In this document: positions 7,892 to 13,377 of the stretch, piece by piece
Layout of the letters: every line of letters starts with the position of its first letter
How positions within the stretch are numbered: the first letter of the stretch is position 1
From: Candidatus Cloacimonadota bacterium
GTDB taxonomy: Bacteria; Cloacimonadota; Cloacimonadia; Cloacimonadales; Cloacimonadaceae
Direction of reading: 5' to 3'
NCBI GenBank assembly: GCA_023228285.1
Contig: JALOBM010000052.1
Location: 1-13,377 of the forward strand
Length of the DNA stretch: 13,377 bases
Program-made: the position numbers and the translations under genes
The notes under the pieces: generated by a model
The model's database searches: none
What the model saw: only the letters and a program-made list of their open reading frames with translations
What the model was told of the DNA's origin: nothing

Positions 7892-8968
7892 ATGAAATTT
7901 AAAATTGCGATCTTACTTTGTTCTTTCCATATATTAATAACATTTTTAGGGATACCGGCATTTGCTGATATAGCCATGGTATTGCATAGGATCGAACAAC
8001 GATATTGCGATGATTATAAAACACATCCTCTTACTGAAGAAGAAATTTCTGTATTAACTGAAAAAATATCCTCTGATAAAAGTTCAGCAATGAAGCTAGC
8101 TGGGCATTACTTCACAAAAGGTGATTATGACAAATCCTTTCCGCTTTATGTCAAATGTTCAGAAAAAGGAGACCTTCAAGCATGGCTAATGGTCGGGATC
8201 TCTTATTTGAACGGACGAGGAGTGAAACAGGATAAAAGAAAAGGAGGCGATTGGGTTTGGAAATCAGCTGTAGAAGAACACCCGATAGCTCTTTATCTTT
8301 ATGGAACTATGATTGATGAAGGGTACGGTGCAAAGCGCGTGCCAAAGGATGCTGAGCTGTGTTTCAATGAAGCGGAAAATCGCGGTGTCACGGAAGAAAC
8401 GATTATATATCATGCAAAATACACTCAAGCAATGGCCAGAGCTGGATATGGCATGTACGGTGTTTTTGGTAATACAAGCAAACAGTTAACCAGTAACACT
8501 ATTCCCATAATAAAACCTGAAGCATACGACAGAAAACTGAATCCAACTCCTGAACTAAAGGCCTTATTAGAATTTATTGATAAAGAATATGGAAAAAAAG
8601 AGCTATTAGAGCAAAAATTTGGCAAACCTCAAAAAAACACGTTTGAAGAAGGACTCACTGATGGCAGTCGTGTTGATTTTAAGAGACAAATACTTTTTTA
8701 CGACGGATTCAAAGCTGTTTTTATCGACATCGGCAAAGGTTTTGAATTAGAAAGATTTGTGGTGTCTTCTAACTCAGAAATATCATTTAATGGCCTAAGA
8801 ATCGGCGGATCGTTAGATGATTTACTTATCCTGTGTGGAAGCGGTGATTTTGTATTTGTTGAAGGTGCAAACCTTATCATATGTGATGAATCCGGAAGTT
8901 TAGATTTTGCTGAATTTAAGACAAAAAACAACAAAGTAATAGAGATGAAAATGTATAGAGTTTTTTAA
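7892..8968 (+). CDS. Secreted Sel1-repeat protein with an unassigned C-terminal domain
   Basis: 358-residue exported protein with a signal peptide at 1-25 (PAFA, then DIAMV). Sel1-like helical repeats occupy about 62-166, with signatures such as AWLMVGISYLNGRGV and YLYGTMIDEGYG. Residues 205-358 form a separate, probably alpha/beta region with LRIGGSLDDLLILCGSGD near 302-319. It resembles the G-x-x-x-G-[D/S]-S-x-[D/E]-x-[I/V/L] pattern found in small extracytoplasmic domains, but I cannot name the family. It starts 20 bases after the CLCA-like gene and ends 18 bases before the membrane-FHA gene, so it is in the same operon. GGGGAT lies upstream of the ATG at a slightly long spacing. The kinase also has periplasmic Sel1 repeats, so the two may assemble or compete for a partner in the periplasm; this is inference. 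Confidence 0.82.
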   Translation: MKFKIAILLCSFHILITFLGIPAFADIAMVLHRIEQRYCDDYKTHPLTEEEISVLTEKISSDKSSAMKLAGHYFTKGDYDKSFPLYVKCSEKGDLQAWLMVGISYLNGRGVKQDKRKGGDWVWKSAVEEHPIALYLYGTMIDEGYGAKRVPKDAELCFNEAENRGVTEETIIYHAKYTQAMARAGYGMYGVFGNTSKQLTSNTIPIIKPEAYDRKLNPTPELKALLEFIDKEYGKKELLEQKFGKPQKNTFEEGLTDGSRVDFKRQILFYDGFKAVFIDIGKGFELERFVVSSNSEISFNGLRIGGSLDDLLILCGSGDFVFVEGANLIICDESGSLDFAEFKTKNNKVIEMKMYRVF

Positions 8969-8986
8969 CAAAAGAGGGGTGTTATC

Positions 8987-9829
8987 ATGGGGGGAATCTT
9001 AGGCATCGTTGATCTGATCTGGTCATACTTTATCTATGTTGCATTACTAGGTTTTTTATTTTATTTTTTAATTTCTTTTGCGCTCCATACAATTGCCAGT
9101 AAATACAATAAAAATATCGAGTTTCTGCCATTCATAGTCCCTATTTATAGATATTATAAAGTCTTAACTCTTATTGGTGGAAATAATTTAATAATAATTG
9201 GAATGTCGGCAAATTTAATCATTATATTTTCTATTACAAGCCTTTTTTTCGGCAATTTGCTTTTAATTCTTCAAATTATTACGTCAATAAGTATGGGTTG
9301 TTTTTGGGGAACTATGGCAAAAAGCATGGGAAAAGATTCCTTATTATGGGGATTCTTAGGAGGTGCAAGCTCCTTCTTTTTCATTACCGGGTGGATCCCT
9401 TATGCCATATTTGCATTTGGGTCACTCCAGCCTATCGCCAGTCAAACTGCAGGTAAGAATTTAACAAACTCTTTTGAATGTTCATCCAAGGTACAGGATG
9501 GATCCGCAAGTAATAAGAAACAGTTTTTTCTGCACGGCATTAATGGCATATACGCAGGTCAGTCCATCAAACTTTCTGGGGACAAAATAATATTTGGAAG
9601 AGACCCGGCAAAATCTAACCTAATTATTGAAAATCCAGGAATATCTCGTTGCCATGCAAGTTTAAGACTTACCTCAGATAACTCCGTACTACTGGAAGAT
9701 TTAAATTCTTCAAACGGAACTTTCTATTTATCATCAAACGGCCCTGAAAAAATTAATGGATCCTATTTTTTAAAAACAGGGGATCAGTTCTGCCTTGGAT
9801 CCACTTCAAACAAATTTGAAATTCGATGA
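8987..9829 (+). CDS. Four-helix membrane protein with C-terminal FHA domain (paralogue A)
   Basis: 280-residue inner-membrane protein. Hydrophobic helices lie at about 12-34, 66-85, 88-106 and 124-145. The loops carry a conserved KYNKN...PIYRYYK element and an AKSMGKDSLLWGF element. The layout recalls small DUF5684-like membrane domains, but I do not assign a family. A polar linker at 147-180 leads to an FHA domain at about 183-279 with G204-R205-D-P, S220-x-x-H223 and LEDLNSSNGTF at 236-246, so phosphothreonine binding should be intact. An even number of helices with no signal peptide puts both ends in the cytoplasm. GAGGGG lies 7 bases before the ATG. It is the last member of the tightly spaced 3297-9829 gene run. 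The next gene encodes a clear paralogue. It probably recruits a phosphorylated partner to the membrane; the role of the helices is unknown. Confidence 0.87.
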   Translation: MGGILGIVDLIWSYFIYVALLGFLFYFLISFALHTIASKYNKNIEFLPFIVPIYRYYKVLTLIGGNNLIIIGMSANLIIIFSITSLFFGNLLLILQIITSISMGCFWGTMAKSMGKDSLLWGFLGGASSFFFITGWIPYAIFAFGSLQPIASQTAGKNLTNSFECSSKVQDGSASNKKQFFLHGINGIYAGQSIKLSGDKIIFGRDPAKSNLIIENPGISRCHASLRLTSDNSVLLEDLNSSNGTFYLSSNGPEKINGSYFLKTGDQFCLGSTSNKFEIR

Positions 9830-9857
9830 TGAACTTTTCATTCGAGTCACTTAATAT

Positions 9858-9876
9858 TTAGATGATTTACATCTAA
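9858..9876. repeat. Small inverted repeat between the two membrane-FHA genes
   Basis: A 7-bp stem (9858-9864 with 9870-9876, TTAGATG against CATCTAA) has a 5-base loop and sits in a 78-base intergenic gap. There is no T-tract, so it is not a standard terminator. It could be a weak operator or an mRNA-stability hairpin, or chance in AT-rich DNA. Confidence 0.25.
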
Positions 9877-9907
9877 TAAAATTAACATAATCTGAAAGGT
9901 GATTATA

Positions 9908-10894
9908 ATGGATATATTAAGCTTGATCTTTGTTGAAGCACTCTCTTATCTTTGGGAATATATCTTAATTGCTTTCATAATGATTCTTTCATGCTATTTA
10001 TTTATTTCATACATGATATATAAAATAGGATGTAAATATAACAATAATGAATTATTTGTACATTATACTATTCCATTTTATAGATATTATAAATTGATCC
10101 TTTTTATGGGAGCCAATCCATTACTTTTAATTGGAATTTCAGCAAACTTAATATTATTACTCTCTTTTAAAAACTTATTGTTTGGTAGCTCAGGTTTTGT
10201 TGCATTAACACTCCATATTACAACAATTTCAAGCCTTGGTTTTTTTTGGGCAAACATGGCAAAAAGTATGAACAGGGATCCTGTTTTATGGGGCTTTGCC
10301 GGTGCTGTTTGTGCGTTATTTTTAATTACTGCGTGGATACCCTATGCTATTTTTGCTTTTAGTTCGATGCAGCCTAAAGACGAATACACAAATGGTTCTG
10401 GAATCTCAATGTCCCCAAGTTTCGAAGAAGCTCTGCAATCTATAAAAGAAAAATCAGTTGTATTTAAAGACGGTCTAGCCAATACTGCTAAAACAAGTAA
10501 CCAATCAATTGAAAAGAAAATCAATTCAAATGAACCTATCACCGAGGTACCTAAAGCAGAAAACAAAATTAAAGGACAAAGTTTATCGTTGTGTTGTGTC
10601 TCAGGATCGTGTGAAGGTCTCAAAATCCCCCTTACTGCTGTCCCAATATTTATCGGCAGAGACCCTGAACTAGCCCATTTAATTATGGACAGCCCAGATG
10701 TATCAAGAAAACATGCTTCGATATATGCGGTTACTGACGGTTCAGTCCTATTGGAGGATTTAAATTCATCAAATGGCACATTTCTCATAAGGGAAGGACT
10801 AAATGAACGAGTGAATGGTATTTGTAAACTTAAAATCGGCGATAAGTTTTCTGTGGGGTTAAGCTTAAATTTGTTTGAAATACAGCAGTCATAA
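9908..10894 (+). CDS. Four-helix membrane protein with C-terminal FHA domain (paralogue B)
   Basis: 328-residue inner-membrane protein closely related to the preceding gene product. Helices lie at about 15-39, 71-88, 97-115 and 128-151, with matching loops (KYNNN...PFYRYYK and AKSMNRDPVLWGF). The cytoplasmic linker at 155-222 is about 40 residues longer than in paralogue A and is polar, with Ser/Thr clusters. The FHA domain at about 224-326 has G250-R251-D-P, S266-R-x-H269 and LEDLNSSNGTF at 282-292. I chose the ATG at 9908 because AAAGGTG at 9894-9900 sits 7 bases upstream. A GTG at 9899 lies inside that ribosome site. The 78-base gap from paralogue A shows no terminator, so co-transcription is possible. 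The pair appears to be a tandem duplication whose linkers and copy-specific FHA residues have diverged, perhaps to read different phosphoproteins. Confidence 0.87.
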   Translation: MDILSLIFVEALSYLWEYILIAFIMILSCYLFISYMIYKIGCKYNNNELFVHYTIPFYRYYKLILFMGANPLLLIGISANLILLLSFKNLLFGSSGFVALTLHITTISSLGFFWANMAKSMNRDPVLWGFAGAVCALFLITAWIPYAIFAFSSMQPKDEYTNGSGISMSPSFEEALQSIKEKSVVFKDGLANTAKTSNQSIEKKINSNEPITEVPKAENKIKGQSLSLCCVSGSCEGLKIPLTAVPIFIGRDPELAHLIMDSPDVSRKHASIYAVTDGSVLLEDLNSSNGTFLIREGLNERVNGICKLKIGDKFSVGLSLNLFEIQQS

Positions 10895-10895
10895 A

Positions 10896-11033
10896 ATGTA
10901 CAAATCTCAATTTTATAAAAGATTAAAGATAATTTCTTCATATTTGAAGCCAATGATGCCCCCAAAAACTGTTGTCAATAGCTACATAAATTACGAGAAC
11001 CTGACAACGATTATGAATTTTATTAGAAATTAG
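10896..11033 (+). CDS. Possible small ORF (45 aa), unrecognised
   Basis: An open frame of 45 codons starts with ATG one base after the stop of the upstream FHA gene and fills most of the 165-base gap before the protease gene. The product would be basic and Tyr/Asn-rich, beginning MYKSQFYKRLK, with no signal peptide or membrane helix. No Shine-Dalgarno sequence is visible, so translation would need reinitiation from the upstream gene. A frame of this length can arise by chance in AT-rich DNA. It could be a real small protein, a remnant of a larger gene, or nothing. Confidence 0.2.
   Translation: MYKSQFYKRLKIISSYLKPMMPPKTVVNSYINYENLTTIMNFIRN
10971..11008. repeat. Spaced inverted repeat upstream of the HtpX-FHA gene
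   Basis: GTTGTCA at 10971-10977 and TGACAAC at 11002-11008 are exact reverse complements separated by 24 bases. They lie 52 bases before the protease start codon. The spacing of about three helical turns between half-sites would suit a dimeric or looping regulator. There is no T-tract, so it is not a terminator. One 7-bp pair is modest evidence, and no promoter was recognised beside it. Confidence 0.25.
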
Positions 11034-11059
11034 TTGTTGGTTGAATGGAGGAAATGTTA

Positions 11060-12445
11060 ATGAATCAAGAAGAAGGACTGCACTCTAACTCAACCTGGGA
11101 TGAAGTTAAGAAGTATATCGACATCAAACAGGCACCAAAAATCAACATCAGCATGGGAAAAGCATTTGCATGGTTTATGCTTGCTAACTTAGGCATTTTA
11201 ATTACTATCGCCGTGTTCTCCGGTGGCGACTTGGGATTAATTCTTGGCTTAATTCTTGGAATAAACGTGTTTGTTCCCTTTATAGGTCTTTTGCTGGCCA
11301 AATGGAGAGTGAAGCGAGCCCACGCAATGAGAAAACTTTCAAATGAGTCTTGTAACAACGATGAAATTAAGCTTTGCAAGGTGGCTGAAAGTTTGGCAAG
11401 GAAAGCAGGTCTTAAAGTTACTCCGGAAGTTTGGATCTACGAGTCTCCCGATATGAATGCTTTTGCAGTCGGCGCGACTAAAAGTAGTTCCATGATAGCG
11501 ATCTCCACGGCGTTGATTGAGAAAATGGACAACGTCGCAATTGCGTCAGTTATCTCCCATGAAATCGCGCACATCGCTAACGGCGATATGTTTGTCCTTA
11601 CTGTCGTTCAAAACATTGTTAACCTTGTCGCCTTTATCATGATATTACCCTTTCAAATCTTTACGTTCGTATGCCTTTCAGACGACAGCATACTTAGCGT
11701 GTTGACGGGAATGATTATGGCAGTAATAACGTTTATTTTCGCAAAAATTGTATTTATTTTTGGCGACATAATATTCATGGCTTTTTCGAGACATAGAGAA
11801 TATGAAGCAGACGCAATGGCGGCACGACTTGTAGGCGAAAGTTCCATGGCTCATGCATTGAAACTTCTTGGAGAAGATACCGTAAGGGTGCCCCAGCGCC
11901 AAGTTGCTTTCAGCGCAATGAAAATCAACAATAATGCATTTTCAGCAGATGGATTTTGGGAAATTTTCTCAGATCACCCATTGATATCAAAAAGGATAAT
12001 TAGACTTGAAAAAATCGCTTCACAAAAACTTAATGCTGTGATATCCAGTGCCCCAGATAATAATATCAATGATCCTAGCAGAACAGAACTTCCTAAGATT
12101 GGACTAAAAAATAAATATTCTGTTTTGGAAAAAAGCAATACTTTTCTACGATGTCTTGACGGTATATATGCGGGAATAGACATTCCACTCAGTCAATCAC
12201 CAATAGTAATTGGAAGAGATCCACATCATGCTAATTTTATATTAGACAGCCCTGACATATCAAGAATCCATGCACGTATTTCAATCACTGAGGACGGCAG
12301 TGTGTTGCTTGAAGATTTAAATTCATCTAATGGCACTTTTAGATTAACACCAAAAGGGAAAGAACGCATCGAGGCTGTATGTAAACTTTCAATTCATGAT
12401 AAATTTTCGATTGGCCAAAAAAATTACAGGTTCGAAATCAGATGA
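11060..12445 (+). CDS. HtpX-type (M48) membrane zinc metalloprotease fused to a C-terminal FHA domain
   Basis: 461-residue inner-membrane protease. The HtpX core covers about 30-320, with helices near 34-52, 57-80, 183-204 and 211-236. It has the HtpX signature MNAFAVG at 132-138 and the zinc motif H167-E-I-A-H171, with E247 of SRHREYEAD as third ligand. SDHPLISKRIIRL at 304-316 is the usual HtpX end. All catalytic residues are present, so it should be active on the cytoplasmic side, cutting misfolded or specific membrane proteins. Ordinary HtpX proteins stop at about 280-300 residues. Here a linker leads to an FHA domain at about 362-461 with G385-R386-D-P, S401-R-x-H404 and LEDLNSSNGTF at 417-427, nearly the same as in the two upstream membrane-FHA proteins. 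The ATG at 11060 has GGAGGA 7 bases upstream; the ATGs at 11045 and 11054 do not fit. Phosphorylation probably recruits substrates to, or switches, this protease; this is inference. Confidence 0.92.
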   Translation: MNQEEGLHSNSTWDEVKKYIDIKQAPKINISMGKAFAWFMLANLGILITIAVFSGGDLGLILGLILGINVFVPFIGLLLAKWRVKRAHAMRKLSNESCNNDEIKLCKVAESLARKAGLKVTPEVWIYESPDMNAFAVGATKSSSMIAISTALIEKMDNVAIASVISHEIAHIANGDMFVLTVVQNIVNLVAFIMILPFQIFTFVCLSDDSILSVLTGMIMAVITFIFAKIVFIFGDIIFMAFSRHREYEADAMAARLVGESSMAHALKLLGEDTVRVPQRQVAFSAMKINNNAFSADGFWEIFSDHPLISKRIIRLEKIASQKLNAVISSAPDNNINDPSRTELPKIGLKNKYSVLEKSNTFLRCLDGIYAGIDIPLSQSPIVIGRDPHHANFILDSPDISRIHARISITEDGSVLLEDLNSSNGTFRLTPKGKERIEAVCKLSIHDKFSIGQKNYRFEIR

Positions 12446-12517
12446 CTTAACTTTTTTGCAACTAGGCTTTATCAATCGACGAAAAAACTTATTACTAAAA
12501 TGATTGGAGGTTATGTT

Positions 12518-13204
12518 ATGAAAAGAATTCCAGTTCTGTTGTTCGTTTTGTCTTTTGCAATATTTACAGTGGTTGGCCCTGTTTTTGCGTTGCAAACATC
12601 TATGGACGCACAAAAAATAGGTGATAACGCAACAGTAAGTCTAGACATTACAACTTCTGCAGATCCGCATATCTTACCTCTTGACATAGAGGGGGCAAAA
12701 AAGAATGAGAATATTGAGGATCTTGCAGATATTGTTACATCAAAAGCTGAAGAAATCAGCGCTCTTGTAAATGCAAAATCCATCTCGTACAAAACTGCTT
12801 TTGTACTTGAAATGGGGCACAGTGAATATCCTGTTGTCTCGGGTGATTTTGAACAAAAAGTACAGTTTACTGTTCACATGGATAATTTTAGTAAAACTTT
12901 TTCCAATGATATTTTGGCATTCGTCCCTAAAGGCGGAATTAATGCCCTGGATGATTACCCTGATGAAACAGAAATAGTAGGCGTTGATGCTACCTACGAC
13001 GCTGAAACCAATAATCTGATTTTTAGCCTTAATCCTGCAAGTGAACATCTTGACGTGGATGGTGATACTTACGTTGTTATTGGTGATGTAGATTATAATA
13101 CAAGCGAAAGCGCCAGTTCGGGTGGATGCAACGTGGGGCTTACAGCTGTAATGTTATTGGCTGTTGTTCCGGCATTTTACCGAAAGAAAAAAATTACTCA
13201 ATAA
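12518..13204 (+). CDS. Secreted surface protein with Synerg-CTERM sorting signal
   Basis: 228-residue exported protein with a signal peptide at 1-24 (GPVFA, then LQTS). The C-terminus has the three parts of a sorting signal: a Ser-rich stretch with S-G-G-C (C204), a hydrophobic helix at about 206-220, and a basic YRKKK end. This matches the Synerg-CTERM signal of Synergistota, where the invariant Cys is thought to mark processing or anchoring at the cell surface. The mature part (25-200) has no recognisable domain. It is acidic and probably beta-rich, with a segment DILAFVPKGGINALDDYPDE-like around 131-150. The ATG at 12518 is preceded by TTGGAGG at 7 bases; an in-frame ATG at 12500 lies before that site. 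It is 72 bases after the HtpX-FHA gene with no terminator between. It is probably a surface output or ligand of the signalling cluster, or else an unrelated neighbour. Confidence 0.85.
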   Translation: MKRIPVLLFVLSFAIFTVVGPVFALQTSMDAQKIGDNATVSLDITTSADPHILPLDIEGAKKNENIEDLADIVTSKAEEISALVNAKSISYKTAFVLEMGHSEYPVVSGDFEQKVQFTVHMDNFSKTFSNDILAFVPKGGINALDDYPDETEIVGVDATYDAETNNLIFSLNPASEHLDVDGDTYVVIGDVDYNTSESASSGGCNVGLTAVMLLAVVPAFYRKKKITQ

Positions 13205-13224
13205 TTCAACTTTACGAAAAATCT

Positions 13225-13261
13225 TGAGGACGGGTTTAAAAAAACCAGTCCTCATTTTTTT
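13225..13261. terminator. Intrinsic terminator, probably bidirectional
   Basis: The hairpin TGAGGAC-G-GGTTT / AAACC-A-GTCCTCA (13225-13254) has one internal mismatch and an AAAA loop, and is followed by a seven-T run at 13255-13261. It lies 20 bases after the stop of the Synerg-CTERM gene. On the opposite strand the AAAAA at 13217-13221 gives a short T-run, so it can also end the convergent minus-strand gene. It marks the end of the cluster. Confidence 0.9.
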
Positions 13262-13288
13262 ATTTAAGTAGTTTTCAATGTATCGTTG

Positions 13289-13377
13289 CTAGACCTTCAT
13301 CATTCCGCCTTCGGCTGCTGAGGCGGCCAGTTTTGCGTATATGGCGAGGATGCCTTTCAGTTCTTTCTGAGGAGGTC
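13289..13377 (-). CDS. ilvD: Partial gene, C-terminal end of a dihydroxy-acid dehydratase-like protein
   Basis: Only the last 29 codons are inside the window; the gene continues beyond the right edge. The peptide contains LKGILAIYAKLAASAAEGG and then ends MMKV. It resembles the conserved C-terminus of IlvD/Edd-type dehydratases (Y-A-K-L-V-x-S-A-x-x-G-A). IlvD makes 2-keto acids for valine, leucine and isoleucine and carries an iron-sulfur cluster near its N-terminus, which is not visible here. The segment is about 54% G+C (48 of 89 bases), clearly higher than the AT-rich cluster to its left. It is convergent with the cluster and shares the terminator region. The call rests on a short stretch and could be wrong. 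Confidence 0.6.
   Translation of the reverse strand, partial: PPQKELKGILAIYAKLAASAAEGGMMKV

Noticed and set aside
10342..10965. Long open frame (207 codons) on the minus strand
   Set aside because: It lies antisense to the FHA half of the membrane-FHA gene, has no ribosome site or recognisable domain, and the plus-strand protein has clear family motifs.
1..13377. CRISPR array, tRNA/rRNA, insertion sequence or phage genes
   Set aside because: No regularly spaced repeats, no cloverleaf-like sequence, no transposase or integrase motifs and no terminal inverted repeats were seen.

Overview
The window most likely comes from a member of the Synergistota. The best evidence is the last complete gene (12518-13204). 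Its product has a Sec signal peptide and a C-terminus made of a Ser/Gly-Gly-Cys stretch, a hydrophobic helix and a basic tail. That tripartite end matches the Synerg-CTERM sorting signal, which is confined to this diderm phylum. Most of the window is AT-rich, while the last 89 bases (a minus-strand gene end resembling dihydroxy-acid dehydratase, ilvD) are about 54% G+C by hand count. The main cluster may therefore be an acquired or fast-evolving island beside a core gene.

Layout: all complete genes are on the + strand. (1) 150-2277 is a two-gene overlapping unit: a zinc-ribbon/FHA protein and an extracytoplasmic vWA - transmembrane - cytoplasmic FHA protein, closed by a perfect 14-bp hairpin terminator. 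(2) 2375-9829 holds a PP2C phosphatase, a zinc-ribbon Ser/Thr kinase with one membrane span and a Sel1/coiled-coil periplasmic part, a secreted CLCA-like vWA/TPR protein whose metalloprotease motif is destroyed, a secreted Sel1 protein, and a four-helix membrane protein with an FHA tail. The last four lie 15-20 bp apart. (3) 9908-12445 holds a second membrane-FHA paralogue and an HtpX-type (M48) membrane metalloprotease fused to a C-terminal FHA domain. (4) 12518-13204 encodes the Synerg-CTERM surface protein, followed by a hairpin terminator that probably also serves the convergent ilvD-like gene.

How the genes may work together (inference): this looks like a self-contained transmembrane phospho-threonine signalling system. 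The kinase writes, PP2C erases, and five FHA domains (four of them membrane-tethered) read. Outside the membrane are two vWA modules, two Sel1 modules, a TPR module and a sorted surface protein. The kinase/PP2C/vWA core resembles the known TerY-P type triad. The HtpX-FHA fusion, the dead CLCA-like protease, the shared EKT[I/V] motifs in the FHA protein and the kinase, and the two four-helix FHA proteins are the parts that look least described. No RNA genes, CRISPR arrays, insertion sequences or phage genes were seen. No gene-free stretch exceeds 300 bases.
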